64,000 nt of DNA from NCBI GenBank assembly GCA_036960375.1, contig JBALVY010000010.1:108720-172719 (forward strand). Reading direction: 5' to 3'. Below are positions 16,679-25,509 of the stretch, piece after piece. Both the position numbers and the translations under genes were made by a program. Position 1 is the first letter of the stretch; every line of letters begins with the position of its first letter. The DNA comes from CAWVSB01 sp036960375 (GTDB lineage Bacteria > Pseudomonadota > Gammaproteobacteria > Pseudomonadales > CAWVSB01). Below the pieces are notes generated by a model. That model was not told where the DNA came from. It saw only the letters and a list, made by a program, of their open reading frames with translations, and did not search any database.

Positions 16679-18493
16679 TTATAAACCGCGGCCAGCACGC
16701 TTGCGATCAGACTCTTTCAATAACTTTTTACGCAAACGAATACTGAGAGGCGTGATTTCTACCAACTCATCGTCTTCGATGAATTCCAGAGCTTGCTCCA
16801 GTGTGTGGGTAATTGGCGTAACCAAGGCCAACGCTTCATCGGTACCAGAGGCACGTACGTTGGTAAGCTGCTTGCCTTTAGTTGGGTTAACCGGCAAATC
16901 GTTGTTGCGCGAGTGAATGCCGACAATCTGGCCTTCATAAACTTCAACAGCGTGGCCCAAAAACATACGACCGCGATCCTGCAGATTAAATAGAGCAAAG
17001 GCTAAAGTCTTGCCGCTGACCATTGAAACCAAAACACCATTCTGGCGCTTGGCCACTTCACCCACACGAACTTCACCGTAGTGATCGAAAACACTGGTCA
17101 TGATGCCAGAGCCAGAAGTCAGCGTCATAAATAGCCCACGGAAACCGATCAAACCACGGGAAGGAACGATAAATTCGAGTCTGATACGACCTTTACCATC
17201 GGGCTCCATATTAGTCAGGTCAGCCTTACGCAAACCCATTTCTTCCATAATCGGACCCTGGTGCACATCCTCAATATCGATGACAACCAATTCAAAAGGC
17301 TCTTGCAATACACCGTCGACTTCGCGTTGTACAACTTCCGGACGAGACACACCCATCTCATAGCCTTCGCGACGCATGGTTTCAATCAATACTGACAAAT
17401 GCAGCTCACCACGACCCGATACCTTGAATTTGTCAGGCGAGTCACCCGGCACAACCCGCAGCGCCACATTGTGGATCAGCTCTTGCTCAAGGCGCTCTTT
17501 CAAGTTGCGGGAAGTGACATATTTACCTTCCTTGCCCGCAAACGGTGAATTATTTACCCGGAAAGTCATGCTCACTGTGGGCTCATCGACCGACAATGGA
17601 GGCAAAGCCTCAACACAATCTACGTCACACAAGGTATCCGATATACTTAAGCCGTCTATGCCGTTGATACAGACAATATCGCCCGCTCGAGCCAGGTCGG
17701 TATCAATACGTTCCAGCCCCATATAACCTTTCACGTTCAGTATCTTACCTTTACGCTCTTTGCCATCAGCGCCTTTAATAGCCACCTGCTTGCCTGGCTT
17801 AACAACACCGCGCGTGATACGGCCAACCCCAATAACACCGACATAGCTGTCGTAATCGAGTGCCGATATCTGCATCTGGAAAGGCCCGTCAACGTCAACC
17901 TGTGGCGGCTTAACATGATCCACAATCATCTCAAGCATTGGCGTCATATCGTCCGCCATGTCGGCATAATCTGCGCCGGCAACACCATTGAGTGCCGAGG
18001 CATACATAATAGGGAAGTCCAGCTGCTCGTCATTGGCACCAAGACGGTCAAATAATTCAAAAACCTGGTCTACCACCCAATCAGGGCGCGCGCTAGGGCG
18101 GTCGACCTTGTTGATAACAACAATCGGGTTCAGACCCTGATCGAAGGCTTTTTGCGTTACAAAACGGGTTTGAGGCATGGGGCCATCCACCGCATCAACC
18201 AATAGCAGCACACAATCCACCATAGACAGTACGCGCTCTACTTCACCACCGAAGTCGGCGTGTCCAGGGGTATCTACGATGTTGATATGGTAGTCTTTCC
18301 AGTGAATGGCCGTGTTTTTAGCCAGTATGGTAATACCGCGTTCACGCTCCTGATCATTGGAATCCATGACGCGCTCAACACCTTCATCACGGCGCTCCAG
18401 CGTGCCCGATTGGGCCAACAATTTATCAACCAGGGTAGTTTTGCCATGGTCTACGTGTGCGATGATCGCAATATTACGAATTTGGTCAGTCAC
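16679..18493 (-). CDS. bipA: ribosome-associated translational GTPase BipA/TypA
   Basis: The protein has 604 residues, the normal BipA length. G1 is AHVDHGKTT (residues 12-20), G3 DTPGHADFGG, G4 NKVDRP. These are followed by domain 2, EF-G-like domains III and V, and the BipA-specific C-terminal domain. It binds the ribosome and helps large-subunit assembly and growth under cold or stress. The GTG start at 18493 gives the family N-terminus TDQIRNIAIIAHVDH and has GAGG upstream; a longer frame adds 22 unrelated residues. Confidence 0.95.
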   Translation of the reverse strand: MTDQIRNIAIIAHVDHGKTTLVDKLLAQSGTLERRDEGVERVMDSNDQERERGITILAKNTAIHWKDYHINIVDTPGHADFGGEVERVLSMVDCVLLLVDAVDGPMPQTRFVTQKAFDQGLNPIVVINKVDRPSARPDWVVDQVFELFDRLGANDEQLDFPIMYASALNGVAGADYADMADDMTPMLEMIVDHVKPPQVDVDGPFQMQISALDYDSYVGVIGVGRITRGVVKPGKQVAIKGADGKERKGKILNVKGYMGLERIDTDLARAGDIVCINGIDGLSISDTLCDVDCVEALPPLSVDEPTVSMTFRVNNSPFAGKEGKYVTSRNLKERLEQELIHNVALRVVPGDSPDKFKVSGRGELHLSVLIETMRREGYEMGVSRPEVVQREVDGVLQEPFELVVIDIEDVHQGPIMEEMGLRKADLTNMEPDGKGRIRLEFIVPSRGLIGFRGLFMTLTSGSGIMTSVFDHYGEVRVGEVAKRQNGVLVSMVSGKTLAFALFNLQDRGRMFLGHAVEVYEGQIVGIHSRNNDLPVNPTKGKQLTNVRASGTDEALALVTPITHTLEQALEFIEDDELVEITPLSIRLRKKLLKESDRKRAGRGL

Positions 18494-18547
18494 AGTGTGC
18501 CTCGGGGTGCGGACAGGAGAGAGGGGATTAGCCCCAAAAAGGCGCGC

Positions 18548-18553
18548 ATTATA
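18548..18553 (-). promoter_or_regulatory. predicted -10 element for bipA
   Basis: On the minus strand this reads TATAATGCGCGCC, a consensus -10 hexamer followed by a GC-rich discriminator. It lies 55 bp before the bipA start. The -35 box is poor. Confidence 0.5.
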
Positions 18554-18685
18554 TACCAATCTGGTTAAAAAACAGCCTTTGTTTTACCCCTTTGCGGGAG
18601 GGAATAAATAAACCGGTATATTCCAGCACGATATGGGCTCAAAGACGCAGCTGCGCCGGCCCATTATAAGAACAGAAACCTGACC

Positions 18686-20104
18686 TTATCCCAACAAGGC
18701 AAAACCAAAGAATTTGAGTGCCACGGTGTTAATAAACACCAAAAAGAGCACCAATGGAATAAATGAGCCAAGAGAGAAATTGACATAACGCTCAAGAATG
18801 GAGCCCTTGAACTGAGGGTCACCATGCTCCATCTCCGCATCAAAACCCGCCCGCCAACGATATATGACAAACAAACAGACCAATAAGCCATTGAGCGGCA
18901 AAATCGTGTCATAAAAAACGTCATAGATGATGTCGAATATAGATTTCGAGCTACCCGCATAGCTGGTCAGCGACGTCAGCAGATCCACACGGCCGAATGA
19001 GACGATACACGCGATCGATAGCACCGCCATCGTTACTCCAAGCACCAGCAACGCCTTGGGCCGTGAATAGCCTTTTTCTCGAACAAGGCTGGAGACCGGC
19101 ACTTCGGTTATCGATACCAGCGAGGTGATCGCGGCAAAAAACACCAGCAGAAAAAACATCGACGCAACCAGACTAGCACCGAAGTAACCAAAGCCATCCT
19201 GCATCGCCAGAAATATCTGCGGCAGAAATGTAAATATCAGGCTGATCGATGACTCACTTAAAGTGGCAGGGTCAATATCCGGGTTAAAGGAAAAAATAGC
19301 GGGCAAAATCATCAAGCCGGCGGCAAAGGCCACTGCGGTATCGGTAAACGCAACAAAACGGGCTGATCCACCGATGCTCTCTTTACGGTCCATGTAGGAT
19401 CCATAGGTGATCATAATACCCATGCCCAGTGACAAAGAGAAAAAGGCCTGAGACAGAGCCCCACTGACCACTTTAGCGTCAATTTTGGCAAAGTCGGGCA
19501 CCAGATAATAGGTCACACCTGCCCAGGCGTTATCCAGCGTCAATACAAAGATAACCAGAGCGATCAACATCACAAACAAGGCCGGCATCATAATCTTGGC
19601 AGCCCTTTCAATGCCATCCTGCACGCCACTGACCAATATCAGATTCACCAATGCCGCGACCACAACGAAATAGACAAACACGCTATTACCGTTAATAAAA
19701 CTGCCAAATTGGTCCGGATTAGCCAGCTTATCCAGATTGCCCATCAAGGTTTCTATCAGATAGCCACAGATCCAAATCGTAATCACCATATAGAATACGG
19801 CAATCATGTAGGGCGTCACAACGGATAGCCAACCTGCCGCCCGCCACAGCAAAGAACCGCCTGATAACTTGCTGTAGGCACCCAAAGGGTCTTTGGCAGA
19901 CTGCCTGCCCACCGACAGCTCTGCCAACATTACCGGTAGACAAATCATAACCACGAATATGGCATACATGAACAAAAAAGCGCCACCGCCATTCTTCGCT
20001 GCCGCAACCGGAAAGCCCACCAGGTTACCAATGCCCACTGCTGAGCCAGCTGCCGCCAAAACAAAACCCAGTCGGGATCCAAATTGTTCCTGATTATTAG
20101 CCAT
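18686..20104 (-). CDS. sodium-dependent neurotransmitter:sodium symporter (NSS) family transporter
   Basis: An inner-membrane protein of 472 residues with about 11-12 helices. The N-terminus RLGFVLAAAGSAVGIGNLVG is the hallmark first helix of LeuT-like transporters, with the unwound sodium and substrate site. GGGAFLFMY follows in helix 2. These proteins import amino acids or related amines with sodium. The substrate cannot be inferred. No regulator is adjacent. Sodium coupling fits a marine host. Confidence 0.9.
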   Translation of the reverse strand: MANNQEQFGSRLGFVLAAAGSAVGIGNLVGFPVAAAKNGGGAFLFMYAIFVVMICLPVMLAELSVGRQSAKDPLGAYSKLSGGSLLWRAAGWLSVVTPYMIAVFYMVITIWICGYLIETLMGNLDKLANPDQFGSFINGNSVFVYFVVVAALVNLILVSGVQDGIERAAKIMMPALFVMLIALVIFVLTLDNAWAGVTYYLVPDFAKIDAKVVSGALSQAFFSLSLGMGIMITYGSYMDRKESIGGSARFVAFTDTAVAFAAGLMILPAIFSFNPDIDPATLSESSISLIFTFLPQIFLAMQDGFGYFGASLVASMFFLLVFFAAITSLVSITEVPVSSLVREKGYSRPKALLVLGVTMAVLSIACIVSFGRVDLLTSLTSYAGSSKSIFDIIYDVFYDTILPLNGLLVCLFVIYRWRAGFDAEMEHGDPQFKGSILERYVNFSLGSFIPLVLFLVFINTVALKFFGFALLG

Positions 20105-20188
20105 ACGCTACTCTTGTTATTATTCACCTAATGACAGGAATAATAGCAGCTTTGCCCCAGTGGCCACCAACATCGACAGATAAGTGAA

Positions 20189-20965
20189 CTATTTTTTTGA
20201 AGAATCTCGCAATACTTTTTTCACAGCGTGACGCAACTCTGCGTTTGGGGACTTACGCGCGACAGCCTTGACCACGTCAACATAGCCACTTCCGCCGATT
20301 TCAATCAAAACGCGACAGGCCAAAGTGACTGTTTCCACCCAAATTTCTTCAGTAGAATTATTGGAATAATTACTCCGGATTTGACCCGCGATATCGTCCA
20401 ACACATATTGATTGCTCAAGCCTTCAAGCTGTATTTGCTCCAGTGCCAATTTCTTCAAGGCCAAATCATCCGCGTTCAGCATATTCAGGAACATCACAAT
20501 AAATGGCGGAATGACAGAGTTCACTCGAGAGTCGTCATTGATAATCAGGTTCCACTGGCGCGCTACCGGCATATGCGCGATAGCCTGTGCTGCAGCCGCC
20601 TTGATCTCAGACTGCGCTGCGTCCTCTACCAGCCGGTTCAGTAAGGGCACATACTCCTCTGCACCGGAACCCGCCAGCGCTAGTACGCCCCAGTACATAA
20701 CACTCAATCTAGCTTCATCAAGCCGCCCGAAGGCCTCGGCTTCAACCCGATCAGCCACCAGATCGAACAAGCGAGGGTCGGTAATTCCCACCCAGCCGAG
20801 CTCTTTAATTACCTGCAAACGGACATAATCGCGATCAGACTGCAACAAACGCAGATACTGATCGGCATCGGCCGTGCGATCGATGGTACCGGCGCTGGTC
20901 AGTGCAGACAGCAGCAGTAAACAGACCAGACTAAGAGGACGGACGATAGACACGCACATTATCAT
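20189..20965 (-). CDS. exported HEAT-repeat protein
   Basis: The protein has 258 residues and an N-terminal signal peptide (SLVCLLLLSALTSAG). Helical repeats of the HEAT type follow, for example SDRDYVRLQVIKELGWVG and AAAAQAIAHMPVARQW. No catalytic motif is seen. It is probably a periplasmic scaffold; no specific function is known to me. Its start overlaps the 3' end of thiI by 35 bp on the same strand, so expression is probably coupled to thiI. Confidence 0.7.
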   Translation of the reverse strand: MIMCVSIVRPLSLVCLLLLSALTSAGTIDRTADADQYLRLLQSDRDYVRLQVIKELGWVGITDPRLFDLVADRVEAEAFGRLDEARLSVMYWGVLALAGSGAEEYVPLLNRLVEDAAQSEIKAAAAQAIAHMPVARQWNLIINDDSRVNSVIPPFIVMFLNMLNADDLALKKLALEQIQLEGLSNQYVLDDIAGQIRSNYSNNSTEEIWVETVTLACRVLIEIGGSGYVDVVKAVARKSPNAELRHAVKKVLRDSSKK

Positions 20966-22388
20966 AGCCCTCCTGCTTTAAATGCGAGGCATGGAGCCGA
21001 CTCATCACGCCCTTATCGCAATACAGCATGTAAATTTTGTCCATATCCAGCTCGGCAAATTTCCTGTGTAATTCATAAAAGGGAATATGCATCACCTCAT
21101 TACTCGCCAGATTCAGCGGTTTAAGCTCCTGCTCGCCAGGATGACGAACATCTACCACCACAGAGTAGGCCAATGGCGCAGCCAGAGATTCCACATCGGG
21201 CGCCTGCTCTTCAGATAAATCAATTTCATTGATATTGTATGAACGGGCATCGGCGATAGCCCGCTCCAATACGTCGAAGTCGAACTTGCTTTCTTCACGT
21301 TCGATTTTTTCAGGCCGCGCTTTTGTGGTTGGTTTAACCGAAATCACGCCACAATACTCTGGCATATTGGCCGCAAACTCCTCCGTCCCGATACGGGCCG
21401 CAATACGAATAATGTCGGTTTTATCTGAGGTAATCAGCGGTCGCAGCACCAGCGTATCGGTGACAGAATCAATCACTGCCAGATTGGTCAGTGTCTGGCT
21501 GGACACCTGCGCCACACTCTCCCCCGTCACCAGGGCTTGCACGCCCAACTCAGCGGCAATACGACTACCAGCACGCAGCATCATGCGTTTTAAAATCACA
21601 CCCATTTGTGAGTTATCCACTTTCTGTAGTATTTCCCCAACGACATCCTCAAAAGGTACAGCAATAAACTTAACCCGATGTGAAGCAGCATATTTCTGCC
21701 ACAAATATAGAGAGACTTCTTTAACGCCCACTTCGTGAGCATGTCCGCCCAGATTAAAAAACAGGAAATGGGTACGCAATCCACGTTTCATCGTTAAATA
21801 GCTGGCCACCGTACTATCAAAGCCACCGGACATCAGCGACAGAACTGGATCGAGAGCCCCCATAGGGAAACCGCCAAGACCTTGATAACGCTGATTAACG
21901 ATAAACAGACGATCACCACGAATTTCCAGCCGCACTGTGATGTCGGGATTGCGCAGATCAACTCCTGCGGCAGCCGTGTTCTGGTTAAGTCCTCCACCGA
22001 CGTACTGCTCTACATCACCCGACTTAAAATCATGCTGGCCAACCCGCTTGCAACGCACTACAAACGTTTTTCCCGCCAAACTTGCACCATGTAACGTCAG
22101 GGTCTTTTCATAGACATCGTGTATGTCCACTAGCGGGTATTCAACCACGTCGAGAAAATAGGCGATGCCCGGGGTATTACTGATGATCTCGATAAACTGC
22201 TGACGAACCAGCTCCTCATCAAGTTCCGTTTCTATCATGAGTTTGTCCCACTGCGCCTCAACCTGCACTTGGGGGTCGACAGACTTGAGCAGACGCGACA
22301 GGTTTTTTCGCAACTGACCAACAAACTGGCGGCGCACAGGTTTACTCTTGATGGTAATTTCAGCGAAATACTTAATAACAAATTGCAT
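20931..22388 (-). CDS. thiI: tRNA 4-thiouridine sulfurtransferase ThiI with rhodanese domain
   Basis: The protein has 485 residues, matching the long gammaproteobacterial form. An N-terminal ferredoxin-like and THUMP domain is followed by the PP-loop ATPase motif MSGGFDSTVAS near residue 188. A C-terminal rhodanese domain has its active cysteine in MLYCDKGVMSR. It makes s4U8 in tRNA and supplies sulfur for thiamine thiazole. A -10 TATAAT with GC-rich discriminator lies 32 bp upstream (22420-22425). Confidence 0.95.
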   Translation of the reverse strand: MQFVIKYFAEITIKSKPVRRQFVGQLRKNLSRLLKSVDPQVQVEAQWDKLMIETELDEELVRQQFIEIISNTPGIAYFLDVVEYPLVDIHDVYEKTLTLHGASLAGKTFVVRCKRVGQHDFKSGDVEQYVGGGLNQNTAAAGVDLRNPDITVRLEIRGDRLFIVNQRYQGLGGFPMGALDPVLSLMSGGFDSTVASYLTMKRGLRTHFLFFNLGGHAHEVGVKEVSLYLWQKYAASHRVKFIAVPFEDVVGEILQKVDNSQMGVILKRMMLRAGSRIAAELGVQALVTGESVAQVSSQTLTNLAVIDSVTDTLVLRPLITSDKTDIIRIAARIGTEEFAANMPEYCGVISVKPTTKARPEKIEREESKFDFDVLERAIADARSYNINEIDLSEEQAPDVESLAAPLAYSVVVDVRHPGEQELKPLNLASNEVMHIPFYELHRKFAELDMDKIYMLYCDKGVMSRLHASHLKQEGYDNVRVYRPSS

Positions 22389-22419
22389 GACAGGGGAGTT
22401 CCAGCGCTAAAAAGGGCGC

Positions 22420-22425
22420 ATTATA
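22420..22425 (-). promoter_or_regulatory. predicted -10 element for thiI
   Basis: The minus strand reads CTTATAATGCGCCC just upstream of thiI. The -10 is consensus and the discriminator is GC-rich. The -35 is weak. Confidence 0.45.
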
Positions 22426-22500
22426 AGGCAAGACGCACGGTTTTGATTGCGCTGACGGCTATGTTGTAACAAACTATGCGGGTAAAGCATACAACAGCAA

Positions 22501-22517
22501 TGCACCGATTTGGTGCG
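22501..22517 (+). promoter_or_regulatory. NtrC-binding site 1 upstream of glnA
   Basis: TGCACC-GATT-TGGTGCG matches the known NtrC operator TGCACC-N4-TGGTGCA with one difference. It lies about 120 bp upstream of the sigma-54 promoter, as expected for an enhancer. Confidence 0.8.
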
Positions 22518-22530
22518 CCATGGTGCACTG

Positions 22531-22547
22531 TGCTCAATATTGGTGCG
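22531..22547 (+). promoter_or_regulatory. NtrC-binding site 2 upstream of glnA
   Basis: TGCTCAATATTGGTGCG is a weaker NtrC operator. It is exactly 30 bp from site 1, about three helical turns, so two NtrC dimers would sit on the same DNA face. A further TGGTGC half site lies between them. Confidence 0.7.
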
Positions 22548-22622
22548 ATATTGCCGTATCCCGCCCGGTCATCTCAGCGAGAAAAACCAGCAACTGCTTG
22601 TTTTATATGAGCTAATTTTCTC

Positions 22623-22638
22623 TGGCATAGTAATTGCT
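22623..22638 (+). promoter_or_regulatory. sigma-54 promoter of glnA
   Basis: TGGCATAGTAATTGCT carries GG at 22624-22625 and GC at 22636-22637 with exactly 10 bases between, the -24/-12 layout of sigma-54 promoters. Transcription should start near 22649, leaving a leader of about 110 bases before glnA. The 372-bp thiI-glnA gap holds this promoter, the NtrC sites and the thiI promoter. Confidence 0.85.
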
Positions 22639-22760
22639 TAATGCTGAAGTATTGTTATGGTCGCGCCACGCTTAAGCTTGGCGCGACGCAGCGAGCAACA
22701 AATTCGAGCACTAAAAAACTGATGGGGCTACTACCCCTGATTCAATTGGAGGACATGTTA

Positions 22761-24167
22761 ATGTCAGAAAAAACCCTACAACTTATCCAGGACTCTGAAG
22801 CGACTTGGGTTGACCTGCGCTTCACCGACACCAAGGGTAAAGAGCAACACGTTTCCCTGCCGATTTCGGAAATCAATGAAAATTTCTTTGAAGACGGAAA
22901 AATGTTTGATGGCTCATCCATCGCCGGCTGGAAAGGCATTAACGAATCAGACATGGTCCTGATGCCAGATGACAGCTCTGCAGTTCTCGACCCGTTTACC
23001 GATGAAACGACTATTATTGTCCGTTGTGACATCGTCGAGCCCACTACCGGCCAAGGTTATGATCGCGATCCTCGCTCAATTGCTGAGCGCGCCGAAGCTT
23101 ACTTGAAGTCTACTGGCATTGGCGATTCCTGTCTGTTTGGCCCAGAGCCTGAGTTCTTTGTCTTTGACGACGTCAAGTGGCATGCCGACATCAGCGGTGC
23201 TGGCTACAGCATTAATTCAGAAGAAGCTGCATGGTCTTCTAACCACAGCTATGAAGGCGGCAATACCGGCCACCGTCCTGGTATTAAAGGGGGCTATTTC
23301 CCTGTACCTCCAGTCGACTCCCTACATGACCTGCGTGCTGCCATGTGTGGCGCAATGGAAGCCATGGGTCTGGTTATCGAAGTACACCACCATGAAGTGG
23401 GCACAGCCGGTCAATGTGAAATCGGTGTGGGCGCCAACTCATTGACCAAAAAAGCTGACGAAGTACAGATACTGAAGTATTGCGTACATAATGTTGCTCA
23501 CGCCTATGGCAAAACGGCAACCTTTATGCCCAAGCCACTGGTAGGCGACAATGGCTCTGGTATGCACGTACACCAGTCCATCAGCAAAGACGGCAAAAAC
23601 ATCTTCCAGGGTGACGGCTATGCCGGCCTCAGCGAAGACGCGCTGTTTTACATCGGCGGAATCATCAAGCACGCTCGCGCAATCAATGCTTTTGCCAACG
23701 CCTCTACCAACTCGTACAAGCGTTTGGTACCCGGCTTTGAAGCGCCCGTTATGCTGGCTTACTCAGCCCGTAACCGTTCAGCCTCTATCCGCATCCCATT
23801 TGTCGCCAATCCCAAGGCTACACGCATTGAGACCCGCTTTCCGGATCCCACTGCCAACCCATACCTGGTGTTCACTGCACTGATGATGGCAGGCCTTGAC
23901 GGTATCCAGAACAAGATCCACCCTGGCGACCCACAGGATAAAGATCTGTATGACCTGCCTCCTGAAGAAGGCCTGGCCATTCCAACTGTTGCCTCAAGCC
24001 TGGAACAGGCACTGGCTGCACTGGACGCAGACCGCGCCTTCCTGACAGCGGGTGGCGTTATGTCTGACGACTCAATTGACGCTTACATCAAGCTTAAGTC
24101 AGAGGAAGTTGAAACACTGAACATGTCTACTCACCCCGTTGAGTTTGACATGTACTACAGCTGCTAA
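22761..24167 (+). CDS. glnA: glutamine synthetase, type I (GlnA)
   Basis: The protein has 468 residues. It makes glutamine from glutamate, ammonia and ATP as a dodecamer and is the entry point for nitrogen. Recognisable parts are FDGSSIAGWKGI near residue 50, PEPEFFVFD, NGSGMHVHQS and the adenylylation loop with Tyr in DLYDLPPEEG, so it is the type regulated by adenylylation. The ATG at 22761 has GGAGGA 7 bp upstream; an earlier in-frame ATG would add 40 unrelated residues. It is preceded by NtrC sites and a sigma-54 promoter and followed by a strong terminator. Confidence 0.98.
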   Translation: MSEKTLQLIQDSEATWVDLRFTDTKGKEQHVSLPISEINENFFEDGKMFDGSSIAGWKGINESDMVLMPDDSSAVLDPFTDETTIIVRCDIVEPTTGQGYDRDPRSIAERAEAYLKSTGIGDSCLFGPEPEFFVFDDVKWHADISGAGYSINSEEAAWSSNHSYEGGNTGHRPGIKGGYFPVPPVDSLHDLRAAMCGAMEAMGLVIEVHHHEVGTAGQCEIGVGANSLTKKADEVQILKYCVHNVAHAYGKTATFMPKPLVGDNGSGMHVHQSISKDGKNIFQGDGYAGLSEDALFYIGGIIKHARAINAFANASTNSYKRLVPGFEAPVMLAYSARNRSASIRIPFVANPKATRIETRFPDPTANPYLVFTALMMAGLDGIQNKIHPGDPQDKDLYDLPPEEGLAIPTVASSLEQALAALDADRAFLTAGGVMSDDSIDAYIKLKSEEVETLNMSTHPVEFDMYYSC

Positions 24168-24179
24168 GACTGGCCAGAC

Positions 24180-24211
24180 AAAAAACCCGCGCTTGTCGCG
24201 GGTTTTTTTAT
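24180..24211 (+). terminator. glnA intrinsic terminator
   Basis: The stem ACCCGCG/CGCGGGT has loop CTTGT, is flanked by A- and T-runs, and lies 13 bp after the glnA stop. Confidence 0.92.
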
Positions 24212-24261
24212 GCCCCCTTCATCAACTCCAACCGCACTAAAAAAAACACCCAGCCAGATGC

Positions 24262-24278
24262 CGCACCATTATGGTGCA
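24262..24278 (+). promoter_or_regulatory. NtrC-binding site upstream of ntrBC
   Basis: CGCACC-ATTA-TGGTGCA is a near-perfect NtrC operator in the glnA-ntrB gap, about 90 bp before the ntrB sigma-54 promoter. A second partial site, GGCACCAATTGGGGGCA, lies downstream of that promoter at 24391-24407 and could limit expression. Confidence 0.8.
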
Positions 24279-24350
24279 AGTACCGATAAAACCCGCTAAA
24301 CTGGAGCTCATAGCTAACCACATAGCACCAAAGTCATAGATTTTTAAAGT

Positions 24351-24366
24351 TGGTTTGGTTTTTGCA
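24351..24366 (+). promoter_or_regulatory. sigma-54 promoter of ntrBC
   Basis: TGGTTTGGTTTTTGCA has GG at 24352-24353 and GC at 24364-24365 with the required 10-base spacing. It lies 67 bp before the ntrB start. Confidence 0.75.
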
Positions 24367-24432
24367 TGTAGATAAGTACATCTTTAGCCCGGCACCAATT
24401 GGGGGCAAACAACACAGCACTAAGAGAGCCTA

Positions 24433-25509
24433 ATGGTTACCGACAACCTACAGCGGATACTCGACAACCTGACTACAGCAATATTATTGCTCGATAGCGG
24501 GCTAAAGGTTCGCTATCTAAATCCGGCGGCCGAAATGTTGCTAGAGGCCAGCGGAAGTAGAGTAATCGGCTCTTCAATAAACACCCTGGTATCAGAGCAA
24601 GGCCGTGCACCTTCCGGAATGATCAACGCCCTCGAAACAGGTAATCCTTATACCAAGCGACAGGCCACATTTACCTTATCCAGCACCCACGTTATTACCA
24701 TCGATTATGCTGTCACCCCCATTAGCGATCACGGCAAAGTCTCTCTACTACTAGAGCTGACGCCGCTGGACAGGATGCTACGCATCACCCGGGAGGAAAC
24801 GCAGCTTACCACTCAGGAAACCACACGCACTCTGGTACGCGGGCTGGCACATGAGATCAAAAACCCCCTGGGCGGGCTGCGTGGCGCGGCACAATTACTG
24901 GCCCGGGAACTGCCCAACGATGACCTGAAAGATTACACCAATATCATCATTGAGGAAGCCGACCGCCTGCGTAACCTGGTAGACCGTATGCTGGGTCCAA
25001 ACAAGGTAATAGAATTCGAAGCCGTCAATATCCACGAAATACTCGAGCGGTCCATTAGCCTGGTTGATGTAGAAACCCAAGGGAAAATCCGTTTTGAGCG
25101 CAACTATGACCCAAGCATTCCGTCCCTACTTGGCGACCGCGAACAGCTAATACAGGCAGTCCTCAACGTGGTACGTAATGCCATGCAGGCAACCAGTGAC
25201 CTGGCAGACGGCGAAGCGACTATTAGCGTTTCAAGTCGTATTCTTCGTCAATTCACTATTGGCAAAGTTCGCCACCGCCACGTGTGCCGAATTAACATTT
25301 GCGACAATGGTCACGGCGTACCGAGCGAGCTACAACAAAATATCTTTTTTCCGATGGTTAGCGGCCGAGCCGAAGGTACTGGCCTTGGCCTTGCCATTTC
25401 ACAACGGGTAATGAATCAACACCAAGGTTTGGTGGAATGTACCAGCGAACCAGGCAATACCTGCTTTTCACTTTATATCCCTTTGGAGCCAGCGCATGAA
25501 AACCAATAA
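24433..25509 (+). CDS. ntrB: nitrogen regulation sensor histidine kinase NtrB (GlnL)
   Basis: The protein has 358 residues, without membrane segments. Residues 5-100 form a PAS domain. The H-box GLAHEIKNPLGG places the phosphorylated histidine at His140. The N box VLNVVRNAMQA and the G boxes NGHGVP and GTGLGLAIS follow. It phosphorylates or dephosphorylates NtrC according to PII and glutamine signals. It overlaps ntrC by 14 bp, indicating coupled translation. Confidence 0.96.
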   Translation: MVTDNLQRILDNLTTAILLLDSGLKVRYLNPAAEMLLEASGSRVIGSSINTLVSEQGRAPSGMINALETGNPYTKRQATFTLSSTHVITIDYAVTPISDHGKVSLLLELTPLDRMLRITREETQLTTQETTRTLVRGLAHEIKNPLGGLRGAAQLLARELPNDDLKDYTNIIIEEADRLRNLVDRMLGPNKVIEFEAVNIHEILERSISLVDVETQGKIRFERNYDPSIPSLLGDREQLIQAVLNVVRNAMQATSDLADGEATISVSSRILRQFTIGKVRHRHVCRINICDNGHGVPSELQQNIFFPMVSGRAEGTGLGLAISQRVMNQHQGLVECTSEPGNTCFSLYIPLEPAHENQ

